The position numbers and the translations under genes are program-made. The notes beneath the pieces are model-generated. The model searched no databases and was not told where the DNA came from. It saw only the letters and a list, made by a program, of their open reading frames with translations. Positions 22,540 to 34,158 of a stretch of DNA of 64,000 nucleotides are shown piece by piece; position 1 is the stretch's first letter; the number at the start of each line of letters is the position of its first letter. Source of the stretch: Paramacrobiotus metropolitanus (lineage: Eukaryota; Tardigrada; Eutardigrada; Parachela; Macrobiotidae); NCBI RefSeq assembly GCF_019649055.1, contig NW_026570277.1, forward strand, positions 62,001 through 126,000. Direction: 5' to 3'.

Positions 22540-24340
22540 TCTTTATGTTATGCCAGACTTTGCAAGAAAACTAATGCATGCAGACCGCATTAACACTTTT
22601 CCGATACACGGTCGTTTAAGTAAAAAAACGCTTTACCCGTTTACAAAGCAGCTTTATTTTATAGACCGTGGATCCGCAAAGCCTACAATAAACGCTCTTA
22701 TTGCCTCTGGTCATATATGCACGCTGCTGTTAGCAGAACGTTTATTTTTATCGTTGACGTGGAAAATAAGCGGATTTTACGGAGCGCAGCGACCTTCTGC
22801 GAAAATTATGCGTAATAGTTATTGCTCATCTCCGGATAGCGTCCTGCATGGCAGCGGCGAATATTGCTGAGCCAGTTGAATGATCGATTAACGATTTTCG
22901 GGGTTAGTGGCAAATTTAATCAGAAAACAAAGAACTCGATGTAAGAACTACTAAAAAAAGGCATTTAGTGACAAAATGCGGACCAGGATTTGTTTTTTCT
23001 GAGAATTACTGATGAGAATTAGCTGTACCGCGCGTCAATCATGGGGCCAATCGCATGTTACAAACACGCTACCGGCAGTACTGTACTATTCGACGATCCG
23101 GAATAATGAGGACTGTTGTTCATAATGTGTATGACCTTGATGTTGGATTCGTCGTCTATGTATTCGTCGATTCAGATTCTGTCACCATCAGATTCTATCA
23201 GATTCTGTATTCTATCTACGTTTATATCTGTACATAATATTATGTACACAATGCCATAAAATGCTTGTTTTTGTCACCAGCAGGCAGCAGAAGCTTTCCG
23301 AAATACCTGTGCATAACGCTACTTTAAATTTGGGAGTGGGCGTCGACCTTTTCTACAATATTATATGGGTTGCCGGTTACAGCTGTGCCTTTAACAGGAT
23401 TTTGGAAAGACAAAGGGCGACCGCATAAACACTATAAACTGCATCTGATCGTTTATTGTCCGTTGCACCGCAATTACACCGGAATAGGCGGGAGTGTAGA
23501 TTTTAGTTGATCATTTCGGATGAGCAAACACTGCGCACAGATCCTTTATTACTGTTCATATCTGGGCAAAAACGTACACCGTACAAGTACAGAGTACTGC
23601 TTAATCCATACTTCGGTTTGAGAAAATAAATCTATGCCGGTTGGAAAAAAAACCGGGGTATGTCGAACGAAGAACGACGCTTACCTTTAAAATGTGCAAT
23701 GAATTGCGAAGACCGAAATTCTAAAACGTGGTGCGATGCTCGAAATAATTTTCATTTGACGGCATCCATATTCTGGAAAACCACGTTAATCGCATTGTAA
23801 AACGTTTATAGATACCATAAGAGCTCACATTCTGTCTCACGACTACTCGATTACGCAGACGCTCGTATCTCCGTTCCCAATTTTCGTCCATGAAATATTC
23901 CTCAAACTGGATGTGCTAAATAAAACTGCCGGTTGATTTGACAATGATCGGGGTCGCCGCACGAATGTGATAAAGACGACCGGAAGTGGATGCAAACCCT
24001 TCAACGGAAAGAGTTGGCACGGCACTGCAAAACTAGCGATTCGTGCTCACTACACTGCAGTTGTGTGATTGCTGCATAACGGTCAAGCATGCTTTTATGA
24101 TGGTCCAGCACTTTTTTACCCTACAAAAATTAATAATCACAACGAGAACTCGACGCATTTGGCACTTGTTTGTGTGAAACATTCTCTTGGGTTCCGTTAG
24201 AAAGTTCCGTGGTGTCAATCAGAAGCTGAACGATCGTTTGTTAGAACAATTAATTGTCAAATCGAATTAAAAAAGTACGGGATTGGAAGCATCATCAGCA
24301 GCAAAATGCTCCCATTACTTGTAACGCAGTTGAGCATTGC
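22540..24340. other. gene-poor spacer
   Basis: About 1.8 kb upstream of both the leftward LRR gene and the rightward receptor. Short ORFs near 22517-22870 and 23055-23237 have no motif. Nothing else was recognised. Confidence 0.5.
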
Positions 24341-24740
24341 GTTTGGTAACTTCAGTTAATGCAGCATGCAGATCCACAAAACAAAGTGAAAACATTTCCT
24401 TGTAGGAACACTATAAGCAAGCAATTTGAACAAAAGTTTCGTAGTACTTAATTCAACGGCAGATGCCGGAATATCGCAGGCAGTTGGTGCGCATAGTTTT
24501 TGAAGTGTTTAAGGTCACAGACTTAGTTAGGTACTGACCGTTCCGGAGTGACTACACAGAAGCTCCAGAGCACCGTACCGGTTCATCGGTAGTTTCGAAC
24601 ATGCATGGTGTTCGGTAACTTCGGTTAGCCATTACGCTCGTCTACAAACCAAAGTGAAAACATTTTCCTTGGGGGCCATTCAGCAAGGAATGCGAACAAA
24701 AGTTTCGTAACATTTGATTCAACGGCAGATGCCGGAAAAT
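24341..24740. repeat. two direct copies of about 135 bp upstream of receptor 1
   Basis: 24341-24475 and 24609-24740 share ggtaacttc.gttag, then caaagtgaaaacatt, then gaacaaaagtttcgta and ttcaacggcagatgccgga, spaced 268 bases apart, with scattered differences. They end 250-510 bases before the receptor start codon. They could be duplicated promoter elements or a small local duplication. Confidence 0.6.
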
Positions 24741-24988
24741 CACAATCCACTTTGTGCTGCACGCTTTCCTTTTATTAAACGGTCGTGTTCTTAAAAAAAG
24801 TTATGTAAATCTCTACCGTGTATGCTACAGATAGGATGTCAAGATTTTCAAGCGGTCACACATCACTTGGGACTTTTGAATATAAAATGCCAGTTGACTG
24901 CTATTCCGAAATTAAATGCACCTCTCTTTCTAAATGGACTAAAATTCTTGCCTTTGACTAGAAACGATGGCTTTGCAAACCTCTTGTC

Positions 24989-26587
24989 ATGGCTGAACCA
25001 GGCAGTAATAACACAACGCTGATCGTATTCGACGGCAACTTGACCGGTATACAATGGAACATCCTAGCTGGACTGCGGCTCTTTACCTGTACCACAACAT
25101 TCTCCTTAAATGTGGCTGTATTGACGGTGTTCATCATGACTAAGAAATTGCACACACCGTTCAACGTTTACTTGATCAACCTTCTCGTGGCGGATATTGT
25201 CTATGTGAGCCTGTCCTCATTTCAAGGCGTCATCGAATGGTTGAAACCCAATTGGTGGGGTGGTTTTGCGCTCTGCTGTGTGTACAAATACGGGATTAAT
25301 GCGCCGGCCGCCTGTATGATCTGGTCGCAGGTGCTGGTCACCGTCAACCGCGTGTGGGCGGTCACGTGGCCGCATTTGTACCGGACACACCACACGGCAC
25401 GCTGTGCGGTCCTGACGTGTACAGCCATGTGGATGGTCATTCACGCCATCTGTGTGCCGTATCTCATTCTGGATTCCTGGTGGGATCTGTTGCCGGGATC
25501 ACTTTATGGGTGCTTTTTTAACTCCGAAGCGCATTTGCTGTACACTCAGGCAAGTTTCCAGGCAACAAGCCAGAAACCAATAAATTCAAGTATATTCGAT
25601 AAATTTTTAATTTTTTTAAAGATAAACACTAGAACAAAATAGAACAATCTGCCGCTTTCGTCAGACGTTAAAGCCTAGCGAGTGAATTGCAACCCACTGG
25701 TTCTGTGATTATACAAAGCGTAAGCGTCAGTTTGACGGGAGCACCGATTGACTGCAAAAACTGAAAAAAACCGTTCAGCAGATGATTGTAATATTTCGAT
25801 ACTTGAGTCTGTTCGTCTGGAAGACTGAAGGAAAAGAAGGATTTCCTGAGCTCACATTAAAAGTAGACTCGTGAACGGAAAAATCATATAAAACATAATT
25901 TAGCCTAAACGTTTAGGCTAAATTATCTTTTATATGATTTTTCCGTTTTAACTGTTTTACGCAGTTTCTATACATTTTTATTGCAGATATCTTTACTGAA
26001 AGAGTTTCGATGGCATATGCTCATTTTTAATAAAAAGTGCTCACCGTGAGCTTAATTTGATTATTGGCATTGCCAATGTAAGTATTTTAGCCAGTTTTTT
26101 ATTAACGCCACAGATTATCGAGATCTCCATGGCCGACTTTCCCGCCCTGTTCATCATTGTAACCTATCCTTATTTACTCTGGATGACCCTCAATCGCCGA
26201 CACCGTCCCACTCGCCCATGTCACAGACGCGGCTCTGCCCCCGTGTCCAGTGGGGGCCCCCTCGATAAAGAACACCGTACCGCATTCTTGGTCCTCACTC
26301 TGCTGACCATCAGTGTAATTATCTTCCTGGTTCCATTACCGCTCGTCATGATGATCGGGTTAGCTAACAGTTGGCTAGCCGCCAGTGCATCATTCCGCGC
26401 CTCACTCTGGCTACTAGAGATCCAGGCGGCGGCGGACACCGTCATCATCTTCGTTAGTGTCAAAGATCTACGGGACACCGTAGCACAGACACTGTGCTGC
26501 CGGAGAGGGCGCGGGCCAGATCGACGGTTCTCACGGAATAGCGTCGGGAGTATCGGATTGAACATCATGTTTATCTGCGGAAAATAA
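24989..26587 (+). CDS. rhodopsin-like G-protein-coupled receptor, copy 1
   Basis: Two exons, 24989-25549 and 26114-26587, phase 0, give 344 residues. The donor is GC (CAG then GCAAGT), the same site being GT in copy 2. Sequons NNTT and NLTG lie in the N-terminus. TM1 is about residues 27-50. TM2 contains the LLVAD segment. TM3 starts at the conserved Cys in GGFALCCVYKYGI and ends VNRVWAVTWPHLYR, so the usual Asp-Arg-Tyr is Asn-Arg-Val. TM4 is about 148-170, then the second loop Cys (LYGCFF). Exon 2 begins at TM5, then TM6 (FLVLTLLTISVIIFL) and TM7. TM7 lacks NPxxY; the place holds ADTVIIFVSVKDLRD. Plasma-membrane signalling receptor by fold; the ligand is unknown and no named family fits. The intron contains a 74-bp palindrome. 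Confidence 0.8.
25874..25947. repeat. near-perfect 74-bp palindrome inside receptor 1 intron
   Basis: 25874-25910 and 25911-25947 are reverse complements over 37 bases with one mismatch and no spacer. The centre reads GCCTAAACGTTTAGGC. It is AT-rich and sits wholly in the intron. Confidence 0.85.
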
Positions 26588-27635
26588 ATGCGGAAGTGTC
26601 TTGTTCGTCGCTGCTGTGTATCCGCTCTTTACTCCACTATTGGGCATTTGTTTTTAAGATATCATATTCTTCAACTTGTTACCACAGATCTGGAAGAACG
26701 CGGTGCAAGGAACGTAAGGTCACCTTCAGGTCAGGTTAGATATTGTGAGTCTGTTCCGTTGCCCTCCGGAGTTTAACTATATTAACTATACGCGCGAGAA
26801 CGGCAGTTATGTGATGTCAGTATTGTCATATTGATTAAAGCTCATGCAAACATGCTAATAACAGATACAGGATAAATCTATTCACTCACCTGGAACGCTA
26901 TCCATTACAATCACTGCATACAGAACAGATGCAGCGTACATCCGCTACGGCCTACATTCCAGTGCAACGAACGTTCGTGGACCTTGGTTGTCATTACATG
27001 TCACGGACCCAATCTCAAGACTCAACCAAAAACAGTTTGCCCTGTTACCGTGAACTGTGTGTGTAGCAATCAGTTGTACGGGAGTTTGGAACTCTATCCA
27101 CATTCTACCCGGTATTTTACGTTGATTTGTCACCGTTACACTTAATGGTGGAGCAACGAACGTGACCCGTTATTGTGTTGGTACAGAAGCCAGTTAATGA
27201 TGATCGGGATAGAACAACAAATAATTGATATGCTGTAACAACGCTGACTGGATCGTTGAATTCTCGAATTTTTGTACTGTATAAACTCCGGAAAGATCAC
27301 CGCGCAAAATTAGCATCCAGGCAACAATGCAGTTTCAACGCACTCTTTACAACCAAAAACGCTCTACGACTCACTTTTCCAAATATTCAGTTCCTCGCAA
27401 AATTACTTCTCAATCGCGGCGTCAGTTGAGGGTTCATTGAGAAGCTGGTGTCCTTAAAGCAACGATATACCGCAGTACAAAGCGGCGTTGATAACGGCAA
27501 TTAACCACCGGTAATCGTGTGGTGACAGTTACAAACCTCCGATATAAGCGAACTGCCGAGCGGGCGAAATGAAAGCAATGATCATTTCAATCCAATCTCG
27601 CGCAGTCTTGTCGCTCTTGCAGTAGCGCTTCCACG
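26588..27635. other. spacer between receptor copies 1 and 2
   Basis: About 1 kb. An AATAAA overlaps the stop codon of copy 1 (26583-26588). Nothing else was recognised; the last few hundred bases should hold the promoter of copy 2. Confidence 0.5.
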
Positions 27636-29363
27636 ATGGCTGAACCAGAAAGCAACAGCACAGCACCAACAGTATTCGATGGCAACTTAACCAATGTGCG
27701 TTGGAACGTCCTTGCAGGGTTGCGTATATTCACATGCACGACGACAATCTGGCTGAACGTCGCTCTGCTATCCGTATTTATCGTGACGAAAAAACTGCAC
27801 ACTCCCTTCAACACTTACCTAATCAATCTTCTTATAGCGGATATTGCTTATCTGACACTGTCGTCGTTCCAAGGCGTAATCGAGTGGCTGAAGCCCAACT
27901 GGTGGGGTGGTGTTACGCTGTGCTGTTTATACAAATACGGGATCAATACGCCGGCGGCCTGCATGGTCTGGGCACAGGTCCTCGTCACTGTTAACCGTCT
28001 GTGGGCCGTCACATTCCCCCATTCGTACCGCACCCGACATACCACGCGGTGGGCCGTCGGGGCGTGCGTCGCTATGTGGGCAGTCATGCACCTTTTTTAT
28101 GCGCCCTATCTGATAATGGATGTTTGGCGGTATCCGCTGCCGGGACCGCTGTACGGATGCCGCATCAATGCTGACGCGCAGCCAGTGTATGTCCGGGTAA
28201 GTATTACGACTAGACGTTTGTGACCTGCGGTAAAATTTGCTTCAGGCAGCAGTTGCACCACCGGAACTGGTTGCTTTGGGGAGGCAATATTTTCGGCCAG
28301 AGATGTTACACTTAATGTTCGAGACACATGCAGCATGATAACTGTGACAAAACACTGCATTGCAACACAAAAACAAAATCACAGTGTGCTGATCTTGATA
28401 ATAACTTTAGCCATATAACCATTTTACCTCTTTTAAAATTATTGGAGGTGAACGGAAGTGATGCATTTTCGAATCTGACGACTTCGTAGATCAAAGAAAG
28501 CTTATGCGCGTTTGCGCTGCCATAACACTACATAAAATATAGTTTGGCAGCTAAGTAGTTTCAATGCAGCCACGCTTTCGTGTCTGTGTAAATACTTTTA
28601 CGGATTTGCGCTGCCAATTATAAGGGCGTTCCTTTAATTTTGTCAAAAGTTGGCGATATATTGTCGATGTTACTCAAAATTAGATAAGATGTTGGCCTGA
28701 AAAACAGATGCTTTGTTTCCACACATATCGCCAACACAGGCTCTTTTCTTTTCGTGCCTATGCTGGCAATTTATGCGCGTTTCTGTTGCTTTTTTTTGTT
28801 AATCTTCTGTATTGTATTGTGGAACGGCTGGCTAATTTCAACTTCTTGTACTCTGAACATCTTTTACGCCATCTCTTTTTCAGATTATTTTTGTTTCCAT
28901 GGCCGATTTTCCGGTCTTGTTTATCGTGGCGACCTATCCGTATTTGCTGTGGAAGACCGTCAAACGCAATCGCTGCCTAGCGGTTTCATCACGAAGGATT
29001 AGTGCAGCCTTTATACCGGCACCCTGTGGACGACCGCTAGATAAGGAGCACCGCACCGCCTTTTTGGTGCTGACGTTGCTGACCATCAGCGTGATAATTT
29101 TTTTGTCTCCGTTGCCACTCGTGCTGATGATTGGGCAGGCCACCCATGTACTGGCGCCTGGCGCGTCCTTCCGAGCCACACTCTGGCTGCTGGAGATCCA
29201 GGCGGCTGCTGATACGGTCATCATCTTCGTTAGCGTGAAGGATTTACGAGAGACCATATCACAAGCGTTGTGCGTAAAGAGGCATGCCACGGACAGGCGT
29301 TTCTCGCGAAACAACGTTAATCAAGTCGCACACAGCCCCATGGTCATAATCCATGGAAGATAA
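27636..29363 (+). CDS. rhodopsin-like G-protein-coupled receptor, copy 2
   Basis: Two exons, 27636-28196 and 28884-29363, phase 0, give 346 residues. Exon 1 is 561 bases, exactly as in copy 1, and exon 2 begins at the matching codon (II.VSMADFP). The donor here is a normal GT (CGG then GTAAGT). The protein keeps the N-terminal sequons, the TM3 Cys, VNRLWAVTFPHSYR in place of DRY, the second-loop Cys (LYGCRI) and the SVKDLR end of TM7 without NPxxY. The third intracellular loop is short and Arg-rich, and the tail is about 35 residues. It is in tandem with copy 1, 1.05 kb downstream. Ligand unknown. Confidence 0.8.
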
Positions 29364-29633
29364 GCAACAAATTCACACCCCAGAAAAATCTATCTCGTAA
29401 CAGGAGTGGCTTACAAGTATTAATTTACAATATGTGTTGCACACAGTTGGCGCCTGCTGCCGAAATATGTAGCAGAAAACGGTAGCAGGGCCAACGGTTA
29501 ACGGAGTAGTGCTTTGAAACGAGCTGCTTGCTGAATGAAACGTTACAAGTATTGTGCTTGGCTGTGAAAATTTTGCATTTGGATTGTTGGCTTTTTGTGC
29601 ATTAGAATCAAGAAACCTTGGTGAAATGTATAA
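29364..29633. other. 3' flank of receptor copy 2
   Basis: AT-rich, no gene. Ends at the TTAA target duplication of the LTR. Confidence 0.5.
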
Positions 29634-29637
29634 TTAA

Positions 29638-30101
29638 TGTTACCGCTTCCGGTGACCACTGTGGGCGCTGGAACCCCGGCTGCTGGGCGACTGGTACCCT
29701 CGTGAGCGGCTGTGTGCGGTGACCGTGGGTCAGTGAGAAGCCGGCCGACAGGGGGTCGGCGGAAGAGAACGACCAGTGCCCTGCGCAACCGAAGGCCCCT
29801 TTATTGAGCAACGCGAAATAACAACGAAGAACAGCAGGGTGTGGCGGGTGGTAAAGAACAAAATCACTCGCGCGCACACGAACGGAAATGCAGTGACAGA
29901 GCAAATGCAAATGCCGAACCAAAAGCAGAACCAAGTGCGGGCACAGGAACAGTGCCGAGTGCAAACGGCCGTCGTCGGCGCGTGTAAGGCGGCGGCCGCT
30001 TAGATCTAAGCGGCCGTAGCGGCGCAGCGCCACCACCGATTCAGGTAACTGGCTACAGAAGGCGAAAAGAAAGAGCGGGAGCACACAACCTCCAGCTAAC
30101 A
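29638..30101 (-). mobile_element. solo LTR (464 bp) of an LTR retrotransposon
   Basis: The block begins TGTTACCG and ends AGCTAACA, giving TG...CA ends within a 5-base TGTTA/TAACA inverted repeat, and is flanked on both sides by TTAA (29634-29637 and 30102-30105), a 4-bp target duplication. It is markedly GC-richer than its surroundings. Orientation is minus because AATAAA lies on that strand at 29805-29800, roughly two thirds through, as expected for the R region. There is no internal coding region, primer-binding site plus gag/pol, or second LTR in the window, so it is a recombined solo copy. Family unknown; Ty3-like elements often show such ends (inference). Confidence 0.65.
29993..30016. 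repeat. perfect 24-bp palindrome inside the LTR
   Basis: Twelve bases on each side of an AGATCT centre pair exactly (arms start CGGCCGCTTAGA). GC-rich and unspaced; it lies in the upstream (U3-like) part of the minus-strand LTR. Confidence 0.85.
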
Positions 30102-30105
30102 TTAA

Positions 30106-31135
30106 AACCAATTAACGTCGTTAATTGTAACTTACAGTCGCAGATTCATTATAATTATATTGTCAGATCAGGACTAAGTGTAAGTGGTTTGTCTGTTATT
30201 TTTGTTGATTGTTCGTTGTTTGTTATTGGTGTTGTTGTTGACTGTCGCTACTCCGGCCGGCAATGTGCCGCAAGATCATTCAAACGTTGAAATGCTAAAC
30301 ATTGCGATTAGTTTTACGGTTTATACTTTATACCGATGGCAGCAACTACAAGGTTGTTCGTGGCACCGTTTTGTTGACCCATACCGAGATATGTACGCCG
30401 CTAATACGACGAGGGGTTGCTGCTGACTGTCGCTGACTACATCAGTCGCTCGAGTTCGGTGTAATTGTGGTTTTCCTGTGTATGCTCCTTAAGCGCTTTG
30501 CCCATTGAGACAGAATGACGCTGCAAACTGGAACGGCGGACCGTCAAACGATCCACTGTACATCTTAATTATGATTTCAATGTTTACACGCTCTAGGGAG
30601 CAGATAAAACCCGCAGGATCGTGCAGTCTCTCTTAAGAAAAAGGGACACTCCTTAAAACTTTAACTACTGTGTATCACTCCTCCAGCATCTGCGAGGCGA
30701 AGTCCATTGTGACAAATTTAGATTATTTCAGCCACTTAACAGCCGCTGAAATAATTTGTGCAAGCTATCGATGAAAAATAATAACAGTAATCCTCTTTCA
30801 AACAGATGCGCTATTATAACAACATGTATTGTAATAGCAAACGTGCTTGTGGACGCATTTGTATGTTCCTAGTTCTCCTTGTTCTTTGATATGTTTCTGA
30901 TTTATGCTTTTTATGCTCTTCCAAGCATTATTATGCTCTTAGTTAATATCTTAGCAATATAGTGAACAAAAGCAAAAATAATTGCAGGAGTATAGACGTA
31001 GCGAATTGTAAGCGGCTGTAAACCGTGTCACCATTAAATTCAAAATTTACAGCTCACGTTATAAAAACTGGTACCCTGCAAATCGAAAGTGTTTCTTTCC
31101 ATGCTTTAACAACGCCAGAGCTTTTTGTTTTGTTA
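30106..31135. other. spacer between solo LTR and receptor 3
   Basis: About 1 kb, AT-rich, no supported gene. Contains the 3' side of receptor copy 3. Confidence 0.5.
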
Positions 31136-32666
31136 TTAGTTTTTAACACTAATAGTTTGTAGATTTATCTGCGTCTGTTCGTCTAGACTGCTCGTGGGGC
31201 GGATCGTTGATTCGTCCGTAGTTTTTCTCCACTTTCTACAGAAGAGAATTTGGCTCACGGCATCGCGGAGATCCTTGACGATGACGAAAATAATGACGCC
31301 ATCAGCGGTGGCTTGCAGTTCCTGCAGCCAAATGGCCGCCCGGTAGAAAGCGACCGGAACGTCGTGGTTGACAAAGCGTCCGGCCAGCATCACCAGGGTC
31401 ATTGGCGTCAAGCAGACCACCACACTGATGGTGAGCCATGTTAAGACGATGAAGGATGTCCGGTTCTCGTCGCTAAAGGTGCGCCAGTTTCCACTTGCAG
31501 GCAAGGACGTGGGAAACGTGTATTCCCTGGTTTTCGGTTTGATCGATTTGAGATTGTTTGGACGTTTCCGCATGATGGTTTTCCATAGTAAGTACGGATA
31601 TGTCACCATGATCAGTATAATCGGCAGGTCTGCCATGGATATTTCGATCACCTGCGGTCAAAACAAAGGTCACAAAAACCCATATATGAAAATTAATGGC
31701 AATTTTTTAAGTGGTAGGAACTCGTGACAGGGCGGTAAAATACTGCGAAAAATGAGGCACAAATTCGATAATTTCGTTGTAATAGGCAACGTTTAACAGT
31801 ACAGATAGAAGCAGGACGTAGGAGTAAAAATAAAAATCGGCCAGTCGGTTCGCGGTTCAAAAACTGAATAATGAGAAATGGGCAGTCTGCACCAATAGCG
31901 CATATAAATCACCAGCAAGAATTTCAAACAGGGAAACGTTTGTTTGTGCAATACGCGTAGAAAAGGAGCAACTGCTTGGTTTTAGCTTACCTGTACATTT
32001 GTAATTGTATGCATAGTATTCCATAGTAATATACTGACTCTATTCAAATTCAGGTAGCGTAAAGAACTCTTTAACATAATGCACTTCTACACTTGCCTGT
32101 GAATAAACGGCCTGTGGGTCAACATTGATATGGCAGCCGTTAATCTCACCGGGCAGTGAATACCACCAGGCATCCATCACCAGAAAAGGCACGCACACCA
32201 CATGCACTACCATCCACATGGCCACGCATGTACCGACCGCCAGACGACGCGTATGCAGGAACCGGTAGGAATGCGGAAAGGTCACGGCCCACACCCGGTT
32301 CGCCGTGATGAGGACCTCCGTCCAGATCATACAAGCCGACGGCGTGATAATACCGTATTTGTAGATATTGCACAGCCAGAAGCCGCCCCACCAATTTGCT
32401 TTGATCCACTGGATTACACCGTGGAAGGACGATAGCGCAAGATACAGAAGATTCGCCACGAGCAGATTGATCAAGTAGATGTTGAACGGTGTCTGTAGCA
32501 TGCGTTTCGCCAGGAACACCGCCAACAGCACCAGACTCAGCCAGAAAGTAGCGGTACACGTGAACAGACGGAGACCGGCGACGAAATTCCACTGGACGTT
32601 GGTCATATTGCTGTCGCATGCCGGCGCCACGATATGCGTTGTAGTATTGTTTCCCTGTCCGAGCAT
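31136..32666 (-). CDS. rhodopsin-like G-protein-coupled receptor, copy 3 (inverted)
   Basis: Two exons, 32666-32097 and 31651-31136, phase 0, give 361 residues. The donor is again GC (ACAG then GCAAGT), as in copy 1. Exon 2 starts VIEISMADLP, the same junction as in the other copies. N-terminal sequon NNTT; TM1 near residue 32; TM3 Cys in GGFWLCNIYKYGI; TANRVWAVTFPHSYR replaces DRY; second-loop Cys in INGCHI; TM7 ends FVIVKDLRD with no NPxxY. The third intracellular loop is longer than in copies 1-2 and rich in Lys and Thr, and the tail is longer (Ser/Thr-rich). It is the most diverged of the three and lies on the opposite strand, 1.8 kb from copy 2. Confidence 0.8.
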
Positions 32667-34158
32667 TGGAGGAATGTTGTATATAATAGCACATATGCAC
32701 TACAGGCAGGACCGTTTCCTTTCCGGAAAATAATCAGCAACTAAAACAAAACTGCATCACGAAACAGCGGCTTATATGGCATGGCTGAGTTTTCTGGAAT
32801 CATGTGCCCAGAGCAGAGAGTTGAATGCGTGCACCAGCGCACCTTTAGCAATTACTCACTATTTTTAGGTCAACGACGTTTTATTGTCAGTCGGGGTAGG
32901 GTGGCAAGCTCACTGGATTTTCACAAAAGAATGTGGATCGGACGGACGAATCAGTGGATTTTCACGGCGCAATTGTCATAAAGCAAGGAAATTATTTCCT
33001 ATCACAAGCGTAAGCGTTTCAGGTAAGCCTTTCAGAATGCATCTATCAGTAGTTACCATTTACCAAGATAAACGAAATTGCGATGGTTGCATCGCATGAA
33101 GGAATATTTACTGCACTATCATTTGTTCACGAAAAATCGATGCACAGATGATCGGTTACTAACCGATAGTTAGGCCGATGGAAAAAAAGTTATGCATGCT
33201 CTAAAACTTTGTAGGAACACCGAGGTTATCTGTGACTATAAATTCGTCCTTAGCGATCCTCATAAGGTCAACCATGAGTGGATGTGCGGGAACTGAATTG
33301 CCTCGCACATTATTAGCTTGATTTTGTGCACTTTGTATCAAAACATTTTTGTGCGTCATTTCAAACATATACATAGAATTATCTAAAAAATCTAGAGTAG
33401 GGTTTAAAATTTTGATTGCGTGCGTAGAGGATGTAATAATCCGCCGGCTGTTGCCTGAAAAATGCATTGTTCAAAATATTTTGCCTCCTAGACAACACAA
33501 GGTCTCAAGTACAGACGGCTGACGACGAGTAACGCTTTGATGATAAACTAAAACGATACAGCTGCATGTGAATCATGTTCTTTGGTACGACCTGCCAAAT
33601 CTTGCAAGGGTTCAGCAGGCTACCTAGTAATTAGTGTTCCGTGTGTACACTCCGTCGTTCGCGTTTCCCCATAATTTTCTGGAGTGAAGCAGACAACATT
33701 ACGGACTGCTAACTGGAGCGTGTAGACGGCACAACAGACTTATGTGTCATCGACACTACTTTTGATAATCCCTAGGGTACATCTTTGGTACAACTTAGTG
33801 AACCTATTATTCTTCTTTCCGGACACAGGGAAAGGTCTACAAACAGCTGCGACGGATGCCCCTCAAGTTCACCGTGGGCAAAAAGCGTAAATATCGCCAG
33901 ATAAAACACAGACATTTCACTATCTGGTCTATCTCCTTGTACGCGTAATTAGCCAATGTTGATCGAACGCGTTTTGAACAGCGCTTCAAAGGGCACTTTT
34001 ACCGGCCAGTTGCCTACACAGTAATCATTACTCGCAGTGCGAAAAAACTGGCCTTTTCTGATGACTAGCCGTAACTAATGGTCGAACTACGGCCATTAGT
34101 TCGACCATTTTGCAAAATTATTGGGCAGTTGTTTAAAGAGAGTTGAACAACTTAACTA
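32667..34158. other. gene-poor spacer
   Basis: About 1.5 kb. A short leftward ORF at 33201-33467 (88 residues) has no motif. A small inverted repeat with 13-base arms (34077-34089 and 34097-34109) lies just before the MITE. Confidence 0.5.

Noticed and set aside
22517-22870. 117-residue rightward ORF overlapping the LRR gene start
   Set aside because: No motif, low-GC codon choice, and it is antisense to the signal-peptide exon.
29608-30111. 167-residue leftward ORF with a signal-peptide-like start
   Set aside because: It lies almost exactly within the solo LTR (GC-rich, TG...CA, TTAA duplication), has no domain, and is better explained as a chance frame.
33201-33467. 88-residue leftward ORF with protein-like composition
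   Set aside because: No homologous motif, no paralogue in the window and no flanking splice sites; left unannotated as a gene.
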